DNA from: Paenibacillus roseus
GTDB lineage: Bacteria; Bacillota; Bacilli; Paenibacillales; Paenibacillaceae
NCBI RefSeq assembly: GCF_016424485.1
Contig: NZ_JAELUP010000107.1
Coordinates: 16,195-80,194 of the forward strand
Direction of reading: 5' to 3'
Length of the DNA: 64,000 nt
This document shows, piece by piece, positions 34,403 to 42,514 of this stretch. Every line of letters starts with the position of its first letter. Within the stretch, counting starts at the first letter, position 1. The position numbers and the translations under genes were made by a program. The notes under the pieces are model-generated. The model worked only from the letters and a program-made list of their open reading frames with translations, made no database searches and had not been told where the DNA came from.

Positions 34403-35785
34403 TTACAAGTTTTGAACGATTTCTACTGGCGCTATAATCGGAAGTCCTTCCGGGTGCTGAAGCAGTTCGGACTCTTCCATGTATACAACCGGCTTGCTGT
34501 TCATTCCCCACATCGACGCTGCAAGCGCGCTCGCTACTTTTCGCCGAACCCCATGCTCCAGCCAGTACATTTTGCCTGCCGAAGAGACGAGTTGCCCTTC
34601 ATTTGCTGAATCTGTGCGATACCATTTTGCCTGCACCTGATCGATTGAAATTTTCTCTCCAACCGGCCAACGTCTGATATCAACCAGCGGCAGCCGGGAT
34701 GGGGGAAGCGAAATCTGTCCTTCCGCATCTAGCGGTCTGCGATGACCGTGTTCCAGCCAATACACAGTATTCCCCAGCCCTTTTACCAAAACAAACTGGG
34801 GATGAAAGCCCGCTTCGCTGCTTGCCAAGGGAACAGGATAGATGATCTGCCCGTTTTCCTGGTGCTCAGCCTTCATTTCGCGCACATGTTGAATCAGTTC
34901 ATTAGGATTGCCCCATTTATCCATGTAATATTGCTCGTTGAGCATATTGATCCGGTAGAACTGCTCTTCTCCTAAAGCACGCATGCTCACACTGCCAAAA
35001 TGGTGAATAAAAGAATCAAAGGCAATAACCAGGGTATATCCTTGCAGCTTTACGCGAATATTGTAATCATCATCCTCATAATTGCCAATGCGGTAACCCT
35101 CGTCGAAATATCCAGTCCTCTCCCATAGTGAACGCCGGAATAGCAAACAAAATCCGGTCAGTCTGTCTACCCTCCGCCAACGGGAAGGATCGGAAACATT
35201 ATTTTCTCTGGCGAATGCCGGCATATCCTCAACGTTCATATAAGGCACGTCAATTCTCTGCTGCCCGCTTATAAAATTGGTTACCGGTCCGACCATTCCG
35301 ATACGGCTGTCGCTCTCCAGACAAGCTGTCATATTTTCCAGCCAGTTCTCGGTTACGAGAGTGTCGTTATTAAGCAAAAGCATCTTCATGCCTTTGGCCA
35401 TCATCAGTCCTTTATTCACAGCCCCGGCAAATCCACGGTTTTCCTCAAGAATTCGATACCGGATTCGGCCAGCCATACGATGCAAATAATCTGCTGTGCC
35501 GTCTGTAGAAGCATTATCTATGACGATGATTTCATAAGGATGAGGGGTGTGCGTAATGATGCTATCGATACAAAGCTTTAAGTATTCCGCCTGATTATAG
35601 CTAGGAATAATGATGCTGGTTCCGTTGAAATAACTGCCATAGCTTCCTGAGCCTGCAGCTACTCCTGCTTCATATCCAGTCTGATAGCCGGATTGATAGG
35701 AAACTACGGACAGATCGACCTGGGGATGCTGCTGGGGGACTTGATGAATCCTTTTCTTCTTCCGCTTCTTTACGCTCTTCTTCAT
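34403..35785 (-). CDS. GT2 glycosyltransferase with basic tail, glycine ladder and C-terminal repeats
   Basis: 460 residues from the ATG at 35785 (GGAAGGAG upstream). Residues 1-12 are MKKSVKKRKKKR. G33, G37, G41 and G45 form GYQTGYEAGVAAG. Residues about 56-300 are a GT2 domain (TSIIIPSYNQAEYL, VIDNASTDGTADYL, LLLNNDTLVTENWL, RLTGFCLLFRRS, NYEDDDYNIRVKL) of the rhamnosyltransferase/WcaA type. From about 340 two copies of a small module occur (VYWLEHGHRRPL and MYWLEHGVRRKV), also seen in the GT4 protein at 28653. Last gene of a seven-gene unit. It probably adds sugars to the spore-surface glycan. Confidence 0.87.
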   Translation of the reverse strand: MKKSVKKRKKKRIHQVPQQHPQVDLSVVSYQSGYQTGYEAGVAAGSGSYGSYFNGTSIIIPSYNQAEYLKLCIDSIITHTPHPYEIIVIDNASTDGTADYLHRMAGRIRYRILEENRGFAGAVNKGLMMAKGMKMLLLNNDTLVTENWLENMTACLESDSRIGMVGPVTNFISGQQRIDVPYMNVEDMPAFARENNVSDPSRWRRVDRLTGFCLLFRRSLWERTGYFDEGYRIGNYEDDDYNIRVKLQGYTLVIAFDSFIHHFGSVSMRALGEEQFYRINMLNEQYYMDKWGNPNELIQHVREMKAEHQENGQIIYPVPLASSEAGFHPQFVLVKGLGNTVYWLEHGHRRPLDAEGQISLPPSRLPLVDIRRWPVGEKISIDQVQAKWYRTDSANEGQLVSSAGKMYWLEHGVRRKVASALAASMWGMNSKPVVYMEESELLQHPEGLPIIAPVEIVQNL

Positions 35786-35814
35786 GGTGTTCTCCTTCCC
35801 TGAGCAGTCCAATT

Positions 35815-36840
35815 CTATATAGATAGCTGTCCAGTTGCTATAAAATTGGCGAGATGTCCAAAATCCAGAGAAACCTTGCCCAACTCCGCTGCAATACGCC
35901 AACTGATGACCACAGCCGGAATACCGGCAGATACCAGGGCCAGATCAAACGAATGGCTCCTGGCCTCTTCAATGACCCGGGCAATATCTGAAAAACCGTT
36001 AACTGGCGAGATGACGCCGCTCACCATGAATCCTCTCTTTGTGAATTCCATGGCCAGTTCAGACGCTGTATTGCCAATGAGCAAAATCGATCGGGCGCCA
36101 AGCAGAGGCGGCAGCAGTCCCGCCTGCTGAAGACTGTAATTGATGGTGGAAGATGCCGTACGATTTGTATCCAGTTGAATATGATGCGCCTTTAATACTG
36201 GATGCAGAAGAGGGTGATAGTGCTTCTGGCGGGACAGCGGCACCCCGATAATATCTGCTGAACGGATGGCGTGAGCCAGTGCATCCCTCGCTGCCAAATC
36301 CGGCACGTTGATTCCTGCATACGGCAGAAACCTTCCCTCCGAAGCTACCTTTTCGATACTGAAAACAGTCTCCTGAGCCAAGGCAAGCAACTCACCATCG
36401 CCAAGTCTTACAACAGAACAGGGCGCCTTTTGCTCCAATGCCTGCTGGAGCCTGTGATATACCTGCTCCACCCTTAGCAACGGCATGCATCGATCCATAA
36501 TGGTACTCACGCCTGCCTGGATAATTTCCTCGAGCGTAATATCAGGGAGCAGCACATCGGGAGGAACGGCTTTCTCCAGAATTTCCTCTCCTCCCTCATA
36601 ATGCCCCAATTGCCGCCCTTCCTCCATATAGTGCTGTTGCAGCAGCGACATTTCGATCGAGGGCTGCTCCTTGATTGATAGCGCGGCAACAGGTACCTGC
36701 TTCTTTTTCGTGCGTACGGCACGAGGGCCTCTCCGTTTTTTTCCTTTAAAGCCCTCTTGCCGCTTTCGTAATGTTTTCTCAACTCTTGTCTTCATGCGGA
36801 CACTTGAGGATGACGCTTTGCGCCGGGCCCGCCGCTTCAT
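35815..36840 (-). CDS. GT-D-fold (DUF1792-like) glycosyltransferase with basic tail
   Basis: 341 residues from the ATG at 36840, which shares a base with the rmlB stop (TAATG). Residues 1-48 are extremely basic (MKRRARRKASSSS ... RTKKKQ). G75, G79 and G83 form a short glycine ladder (GRQLGHYEGG). The catalytic-like RLGDGE (145-150) is the signature of the GT-D class found in DUF1792 glucosyltransferases, and NTASELAMEF and LVSAGIPAVVISW are consistent with it. Donor and acceptor are unknown. It is coupled to rmlA and rmlB, so it may use a dTDP-sugar. Confidence 0.78.
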   Translation of the reverse strand: MKRRARRKASSSSVRMKTRVEKTLRKRQEGFKGKKRRGPRAVRTKKKQVPVAALSIKEQPSIEMSLLQQHYMEEGRQLGHYEGGEEILEKAVPPDVLLPDITLEEIIQAGVSTIMDRCMPLLRVEQVYHRLQQALEQKAPCSVVRLGDGELLALAQETVFSIEKVASEGRFLPYAGINVPDLAARDALAHAIRSADIIGVPLSRQKHYHPLLHPVLKAHHIQLDTNRTASSTINYSLQQAGLLPPLLGARSILLIGNTASELAMEFTKRGFMVSGVISPVNGFSDIARVIEEARSHSFDLALVSAGIPAVVISWRIAAELGKVSLDFGHLANFIATGQLSI

Positions 36841-37850
36841 TAGCTTGACTCCTTGCCGTTTATCCGTTCCTGCCGCGCAACGATTGCTTTCCACCAGCTC
36901 TCGTGCCGTACATACCAATCTACCGTTTGTTTAATCCCTTCATCAAAAGCGAGCTCGGGCCGCCAGCCCAACTCCGATTTAATTTTCGATGCATTAATAG
37001 CGTATCTGCGGTCATGGCCTAACCGATCGTTGACGAAAGTAATAAGCCCCTCGGGTTTGCCTAGGGTTTGCAAAATACTCTTTACAACTTCAAGGTTTGT
37101 ACGTTCATTTTCTCCGCCAATATTGTACACCTCACCCGGCGCCCCTTTATGGAGTACCAGGTCTACGGCCGCACAATGATCCCCAACATGAAGCCAGTCT
37201 CTTACGTTTAGCCCGTCTCCGTATACCGGGATAGGCTGCCCGGCCATCGCTTTTGTAATGATGGTCGGAATCAGCTTCTCCGGGTACTGGAATGGTCCAT
37301 AATTGTTCGAGCAGCGGGTAATGATAACGGGCAAACCATACGTATGGTAAGCAGCACGTGCCAGCAGATCGGAGGAAGCCTTGCTGGCCGAGTACGGGCT
37401 GTTCGGGGCAAGCGGAGTCAATTCCGTAAATGCAGGGTCATGAGCCTCAAGCGAACCGTACACCTCATCGGTGGAAATGTGGATGATGCGCTGGATATTG
37501 GATTTACGAGCTGCCTCAAGCAAATGGTGTGTGCCGACTACATTCGTCTGCACGAATCGCCCAGGGTCTGCAATGCTGCGGTCCACATGGGACTCGGCGG
37601 CAAAATGAACAATTGCGTCATAGCCTTTCGAGACCTCCCGGTCGACCCGGATGGCATCTGTCAGGTCTGCATGGACAAAGTGGTAACGGGAATCGGATTC
37701 AAAATCTTGAAGATTATCCGGGTTGCCCGCATAGGTAAGCGCATCAAAATTCGTCACGGAGATGTCCGTGTAGCGGCTAAGCAGATACCGGATAAAATTG
37801 CTGCCAATGAATCCAAGACCGCCGGTTATGAGCAGCTTGCGGAAACTCAT
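36840..37850 (-). CDS. rmlB: dTDP-glucose 4,6-dehydratase
   Basis: 336 residues. NAD site LLITGGLGFIGSNFIRY, substrate loop AAESHVDRSI, catalytic STDEVYG and YSASKASSD, then RCSNNYGPFQYPEKLIP, all diagnostic of RmlB. It converts dTDP-glucose to dTDP-4-keto-6-deoxyglucose. The B. subtilis counterpart SpsJ works in spore coat polysaccharide synthesis. The ATG overlaps the rmlA stop (ATGA). No rmlC and no canonical rmlD follow, unlike the sps operon. Confidence 0.92.
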   Translation of the reverse strand: MSFRKLLITGGLGFIGSNFIRYLLSRYTDISVTNFDALTYAGNPDNLQDFESDSRYHFVHADLTDAIRVDREVSKGYDAIVHFAAESHVDRSIADPGRFVQTNVVGTHHLLEAARKSNIQRIIHISTDEVYGSLEAHDPAFTELTPLAPNSPYSASKASSDLLARAAYHTYGLPVIITRCSNNYGPFQYPEKLIPTIITKAMAGQPIPVYGDGLNVRDWLHVGDHCAAVDLVLHKGAPGEVYNIGGENERTNLEVVKSILQTLGKPEGLITFVNDRLGHDRRYAINASKIKSELGWRPELAFDEGIKQTVDWYVRHESWWKAIVARQERINGKESS

Positions 37851-38572
37851 TCCGTATCCTCCTCCCTCAACCTGCTAGCAGCCTCATGAAGGGAATCAAA
37901 GGTCCCCGCATCGGTCCACCAGCCTGTCAGAGTGCGGTAATGGAGCAGGCCCCTGGAGGCATAGGCGTTATTGACATCCGTAATTTCCAGCTCTCCGCGC
38001 CCGGAAGGCTTGATCTGATCAATGAATGAAAAAACAGATGAATCGTACATGTAAATGCCGGTGACACAATAATTGGATTGGGGTACGGCCGGTTTCTCCG
38101 TAATGGCAACGATAGTCTTGCTCGTATGATCAAAGTCCGGAACGCCGTAGCGATGCGGATCAGGGACCTGCTTGAGCAGCACCATCGCGCCGTTCTCCTG
38201 CTTGCGAAAGGCCTCGATATGGGCTGTAAGCGGCTCCTCGAACAGATTGTCTCCCAGCAGCATGACAAATTTCTCAGAGCCGACAAAAGACTCAGCCAGC
38301 TTCAGCGCTTCGGCTATGCCGCCAGCCTCTTCCTGAATACGATAGGTCAACGAAACGCCCTCGTCACGACCGCTCCCTAAAAACTCGGTAAACAAGCCCG
38401 CGCTGGTTCTCCCTGTCACGAGCTCAATATCCGTTATTCCGGCTTCCTTCAGCTTGCGGATTGAATAAAGAATCATCGGATATTTGCCTACGGGCAGCAT
38501 ATGCTTGTTTAAATAGTTGGTTAACGGGCGCAGCCGTGTTCCTGTCCCTCCGGCCAAAATCACTGCCTTCAA
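37847..38572 (-). CDS. rmlA: Glucose-1-phosphate thymidylyltransferase, short SpsI-like form
   Basis: 241 residues from a TTG start at 38572, chosen because GGGAGGG lies 6 nt upstream and the family N-terminus KAVILAGGTGTRLRPLT follows at once. MLPVGKYPMI, LGDNLF and EKPAVPQSNYCVTGIY are typical. It makes dTDP-glucose from glucose-1-phosphate and dTTP. It is about 50 residues shorter than RmlA of O-antigen operons, like SpsI of B. subtilis spore coat clusters. It is coupled to rmlB. Confidence 0.9.
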   Translation of the reverse strand: MKAVILAGGTGTRLRPLTNYLNKHMLPVGKYPMILYSIRKLKEAGITDIELVTGRTSAGLFTEFLGSGRDEGVSLTYRIQEEAGGIAEALKLAESFVGSEKFVMLLGDNLFEEPLTAHIEAFRKQENGAMVLLKQVPDPHRYGVPDFDHTSKTIVAITEKPAVPQSNYCVTGIYMYDSSVFSFIDQIKPSGRGELEITDVNNAYASRGLLHYRTLTGWWTDAGTFDSLHEAASRLREEDTE

Positions 38573-38641
38573 TACTATCCCTCCCAAACGTAACCCTCTG
38601 CAAGGACGCATTGACCTTGCAGCGAATTGAAACGAATCGAA

Positions 38642-39388
38642 TTAAATATAATGATCGAGATCGACCTGCCACTTCTCAATAAACAATTCCCGATTCCGCT
38701 TGAGCAGCGCCTGCAGATGGGACTGGTCATGCTCTCTAAAGCTCACACTGCCTTCATGATGAATAAGTGCATCCCGGCAAATAAGCAGCTTGTAGCCCAG
38801 CTTCCGCGCCCTGAAGCATACATCGTCATCCACATAATAGCCCGGTGAAAATCGCTCATCCAGATCGCCCACATGGTCGTAAAAAGATCTGGTGAACAGG
38901 AGGCATAGACCAGCAAGACGAGGAGTCTCCTCCCAATTGTCCGGGTCTGTCGTATTCACTGCAACTGCAAGCTTCTGAAATTCCTCCATGGTTGTGTACG
39001 AACCTTCTACTTGCTGCCGGCCGCTGGCATAATTGGTTACCGGGCCGACCATTCCAATCCTGCATTCCGAAGCCAAAGCTCGGTGCAAATTAGCCAGCCA
39101 GTTCACCGTAACGGTAACATCATGATTAAGAAGCAGTATATATTCGCCTGACGCCATTCTCATTCCTTTATTGCAAGCGGCAGGAAAACCTGAATTGTAG
39201 GGAAGCGAGACAAATCTAAGGCCTTCTTCCCTGCACCACTCGGCTGTCCCATCCCGGGAGCCGTCGTCGGCAATAATAATTTCATAGGGAGTTTCTTCCT
39301 GACAGGTAAAGTTGCGAATCGCAGCAACTGCCCCCTTGAGGAGGATGAGCCCGTCACAGCTCGGTATTACAATGCTCGTCAGTTGCAT
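38642..39388 (-). CDS. GT2-family glycosyltransferase
   Basis: 248 residues. GT-A fold pattern: LTSIVIPSCDGLILLKGAV, IIADDGSRDGTAEW, LLLNHDVTVTVNWL in the DxD position, PRLAGLCLLFTRS and GYYVDDDVCFRAR. It is of the same subfamily as the GT2 domain at 34403 (shared GMVGPVTNYASGRQQV) but lacks the basic tail, glycine ladder and C-terminal repeats. It lies in the GT2-rml unit, 4 nt after the previous gene. Substrates are unknown. Confidence 0.88.
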   Translation of the reverse strand: MQLTSIVIPSCDGLILLKGAVAAIRNFTCQEETPYEIIIADDGSRDGTAEWCREEGLRFVSLPYNSGFPAACNKGMRMASGEYILLLNHDVTVTVNWLANLHRALASECRIGMVGPVTNYASGRQQVEGSYTTMEEFQKLAVAVNTTDPDNWEETPRLAGLCLLFTRSFYDHVGDLDERFSPGYYVDDDVCFRARKLGYKLLICRDALIHHEGSVSFREHDQSHLQALLKRNRELFIEKWQVDLDHYI

Positions 39389-39392
39389 GTCT

Positions 39393-40628
39393 TCATCCTC
39401 CTGCCCGGCTTCTGCGCCTTACCTGATCAGGGAAGGATAGTCTGGCTCCCTGCTGCCGCTGTATGCTTTTCAATGCTTCAATATGGTCCCCGATGATAAG
39501 CCGGGCAACCGGGTTGCCCGAACCTACATTTTGCTCCCTGACGCGATTTTTCAAAAAGACGTTAATGCTGGCGGATGCCTCGACCTTGAGCGATGCTGCA
39601 AGCGCAGCAGCCTGGGCTTTAGGAGGCACAGCGAGCGTATTCTCGCCAATCGTATCTATAGCGCGCCGCGACAGCGCATGCGGGACGCAAGTCATTGAAT
39701 TTGTAATGAGATCAGGACGCCCTAGAGCAGCGTTTAAAAATTGCTTCACACGGGAAACAGCATCCCAGTATTTGAAAACCCCAAGATAGGGGGTGACATC
39801 ATTCAGGGCAACATCCACTCCCTGATCCACAGCGAGCAAAAATGAAGCCAACTGTATGGCGGGAACCGGGAAATCGCCATCTATAAATAAAACGATATCC
39901 GCCTTCGTCAACTTGGCCCCCAGCGCGCGGCCGACATCCAGCCCCAGAGCCTCAGACTCATGCAGGATGGTCACCCCTGCAAATCCCTTGGTATAATTAA
40001 AGCTATGATCCGTGCTGCCATTAATGACCACAATGATATCGGTCAGAGGCAGCAGTTGCAGTTCATTCAGCACCTGGCGGATGGAATCCTCTTCATTGCA
40101 TACCGTTACAACGGCTGCAGCCGTCCCGTTAAGAGGGAGCAGCACGTAAGGATGCAAGGCCAAATCTTCCCCCCACGCATCGATAAAGCCATTGCGAAAG
40201 GCAGCCCCTTCATGAAGCAGTGCGGTCATGGACGCCCAGGCTGTCCCCGTTCTGGCTTTGCTGAACGCTGCATTCATCGCTTGAATGACCTGCGAACTGT
40301 CCTGAAACAGTTGTGTTTCCCCGTTTGCTTGCCGCTCCTGCTTTAGTTGCAGGGCGCTTGACTGGCCTAGCGCATATGCAGCTCGAATCACTTTTCCAGG
40401 CAGCTTGCTGTTTCTGTGCAGCACCCTCCGTCTGTGCAAGACAGCTCCGGAGGCTTGAGGTTTGGTGCGCTTGCGTGCCGCTGCCCCTGCAGAGGTTGCA
40501 GCAGCCGTCCTGCTTTGTCTGAGAGCGCGACCACGAGACGTTCCGGAGCTTGAGGGGCGACTGACACCTATCTTCCTGCCGGAAGGATTGCGTTTTGCTC
40601 CTGACCTCTTATTCGCCAGCGTAGTCAT
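39393..40628 (-). CDS. GT2-like glycosyltransferase with long Arg/Ser-rich N-terminal tail
   Basis: 411 residues from the ATG at 40628 (GGGGGGA upstream, 1 nt after the preceding stop). Residues 1-80 are a basic Ser/Arg/Ala tail (NKRSGAKRNPSGRKIG ... VLHRRRVLHRNSK). A helical linker follows, then a GT2 core at about 165-390: AAVVTVCNEEDSIRQVL, IIVVINGSTDHS, ILHESEALGLDVGRALG and VLFIDGDFPVP. It is a paralog of the next gene upstream. Such single-domain GT2 enzymes resemble dolichyl-phosphate-mannose/glucosyl-3-phosphoglycerate types, but the substrate is unknown. Confidence 0.82.
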   Translation of the reverse strand: MTTLANKRSGAKRNPSGRKIGVSRPSSSGTSRGRALRQSRTAAATSAGAAARKRTKPQASGAVLHRRRVLHRNSKLPGKVIRAAYALGQSSALQLKQERQANGETQLFQDSSQVIQAMNAAFSKARTGTAWASMTALLHEGAAFRNGFIDAWGEDLALHPYVLLPLNGTAAAVVTVCNEEDSIRQVLNELQLLPLTDIIVVINGSTDHSFNYTKGFAGVTILHESEALGLDVGRALGAKLTKADIVLFIDGDFPVPAIQLASFLLAVDQGVDVALNDVTPYLGVFKYWDAVSRVKQFLNAALGRPDLITNSMTCVPHALSRRAIDTIGENTLAVPPKAQAAALAASLKVEASASINVFLKNRVREQNVGSGNPVARLIIGDHIEALKSIQRQQGARLSFPDQVRRRSRAGG

Positions 40629-40629
40629 C

Positions 40630-41469
40630 TTATCCCCCCAAAAAATGACGTTTTCGATTGTAATCTTCCATTCCACCGCGTTCATCGGTAGCGTCTGTCC
40701 ACCAATTCAGCGCCTCCAGATGATCGCCAACAATGACAGAAGCCAGCGAGAATTTCTTCTCGCGCGTTCTCCGTATCGGGTTCATTCTGCCGACCTGAAT
40801 CGTGTGAACAGCCTTGACTTTTAATCCAAGCTGGATTGCCTTGGCCTGAGCCAACGGGGGGACCAGCAGCGCCTGAGGACCAACAGCAACGAGCGTCTTG
40901 CGATTGATTGCATGCGGTATGGCTGTCAATGAGGCTCCCTTTAAATTGTCTTCCCCAAGCATGGCATTCAGCGCGTGTTTGGCTAGAACGACACTGTGAA
41001 CTTCCTTCTTGCCCGTCGGGCCGGAATAATCATTCAGCGCGACATCTGCATCACCGGACGCAATAGCATTTACAAAGGGTTGCAACCGGCCTGAGGGAAT
41101 GACCATATCGGCATCGATAAACAGCAGTACCTCCCCATATGCCGCCTGGGCGCCGATGCTGCGTCCTACATCATGGCCAAGCCGCTCATCGAAGGCGAGT
41201 ACTTTTGCCCCGGTGGCGCGTACAGCAGCCAGCGCCTTCCGATTTGAGCCGTTCGCGACGATAATGACTTCGGTCCTCGGGTGAACCGATCTGGCCTCGC
41301 GAACAATTCGTCGGATCAAGTGCTTTTCATTCATATAAGGAATAATCACCGATACAAGTGGATCATCGGAGTTTACAATAGATAATCGGGACCTTGACGT
41401 CCGACGCAAGGCGGACGCACGTACTTTGCCGCGCATACTCCCGTTCCGTTTTACCGCTGTTTTGCGCAT
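40630..41469 (-). CDS. GT2-like glycosyltransferase with basic N-terminal tail
   Basis: 279 residues. A basic tail (residues 1-28, MRKTAVKRNGSMRGKVRAS, RRTSRSR) precedes a GT2 core with VSVIIPYMNEKHLIRRIV, VIIVANGSNRKAL, FDERLGHDVGRSIGAQ and LLFIDADMVIP. The C-terminal RTREKKFSLASVIVGDHLEAL has a match in its downstream paralog (NPVARLIIGDHIEALKSIQ). First gene of the unit reaching 34403. AGGAGGTG lies upstream. Function in the spore-surface glycan is inferred from neighbours. Confidence 0.82.
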   Translation of the reverse strand: MRKTAVKRNGSMRGKVRASALRRTSRSRLSIVNSDDPLVSVIIPYMNEKHLIRRIVREARSVHPRTEVIIVANGSNRKALAAVRATGAKVLAFDERLGHDVGRSIGAQAAYGEVLLFIDADMVIPSGRLQPFVNAIASGDADVALNDYSGPTGKKEVHSVVLAKHALNAMLGEDNLKGASLTAIPHAINRKTLVAVGPQALLVPPLAQAKAIQLGLKVKAVHTIQVGRMNPIRRTREKKFSLASVIVGDHLEALNWWTDATDERGGMEDYNRKRHFLGG

Positions 41470-41699
41470 ATCTTCACCTCCTGACCCGGGCTGCGCACCC
41501 CCCGGCTTATCACTTCAGAACAAAGCACGATTCGGCATTGCTTTCATCCCAATCATTCCAGCATGCAAAATCGGCAGTTTAATCTTATACGAGTCATTGT
41601 ATGCCGCGACTTTCTCCGCGCAACGGCATTTGTACAGGTCGAATTCTGCATCTCCTGATGGCCGTTGTTTCCCATGAACAGCGACACGCCGCGAACGGC

Positions 41700-41748
41700 A
41701 AAAAAATCAGACCTTTGCTCTTTCCAGAGACAAAGGTCTGATTTTTTT
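41700..41748. terminator. Strong bidirectional terminator
   Basis: An 18-bp perfect stem (41700-41717 / 41731-41748) reads AAAAAAATCAGACCTTTG and its inverse, so each strand has a seven-base U-run. It ends the gene at 41769 and isolates it from the glycosyltransferase unit below. The remaining 41470-41699 holds no gene that I can see. Confidence 0.9.
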
Positions 41749-41768
41749 GCCATGCACTCATCACTTCA

Positions 41769-42404
41769 CTATTCAATTTTGGCTGCAATCCAATTCAATT
41801 CACCCGTCAGATTGTCTTCCTGCTTGCCTCGCAAAATTGCAATCGTGGCGCCTGCAGCGGACTTGGAGGCAATGATGACCTGACAGCCCGGCTGGTTGCA
41901 AGCTGCTGTCAAGGCATAGCCGGCACTCTTGTTCAGCAGGGAGCGGAATGAATCCGGCAGTACCACTCCCACATGAATGCGATCTACTCTGCTTGGAATG
42001 GCAAACGAGGTCACACCGCAGCAGAGTCCGCTCGCCGCCGTCGGCTGAAATTGGGCGGTGTCTGGTTGAATCGTGTCCAGACTACTAGCAACGGTATGCT
42101 CTCCGGTCTGAACAGCATCCAGCCCTGCTTCAGCAGTCGTAGCAGCAAGCTCGATCTTGATGCTCGGTTCTGCTGAAAGTTGTGGCGTCTGCGGCTGCTC
42201 CTGAGGAGAACGCAAATTTGCAGGCTCATAATCCGCTACGACGGAATGGATCATCACGGGCTTGCGCGACGGCCGTTCCTTATGAGTTCCCGAAGATGTT
42301 TTCTTCGGTTCATCCAGGAATTTAAGCTCCGAAGTGCGCGGGTCCGCCGTGTAAAAAAGTGGCTTGCGCGGCTTGCTGATCTTGCTTTGCCTGTTTTTTT
42401 TCAT
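41769..42404 (-). CDS. Hypothetical protein with basic N-terminus
   Basis: 211 residues, not recognised. Residues 1-14 are MKKNRQSKISKPRK, matching the basic tails of the island. Residues 30-120 look disordered (Pro/Gln/Thr/Ser-rich). The C-terminal third appears folded, with two vicinal cysteines (GLCCGVTSFAIPS) and another in NQPGCQVIIASKSAAGATIAI. A free-standing unit between two terminators or gaps. It may be a structural or adaptor protein of the spore surface; the sequence alone does not show this. Confidence 0.6.
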   Translation of the reverse strand: MKKNRQSKISKPRKPLFYTADPRTSELKFLDEPKKTSSGTHKERPSRKPVMIHSVVADYEPANLRSPQEQPQTPQLSAEPSIKIELAATTAEAGLDAVQTGEHTVASSLDTIQPDTAQFQPTAASGLCCGVTSFAIPSRVDRIHVGVVLPDSFRSLLNKSAGYALTAACNQPGCQVIIASKSAAGATIAILRGKQEDNLTGELNWIAAKIE

Positions 42405-42514
42405 GGCCCTTCCCTTCTCTTGTACAGTGTAGTCTTCCTTATCCTATGCTTTCACCCAAGGATTTGACTCTCTGCCGTGAGAAGTACGCTTCATGATTAA
42501 AATGCCTGTCATTT

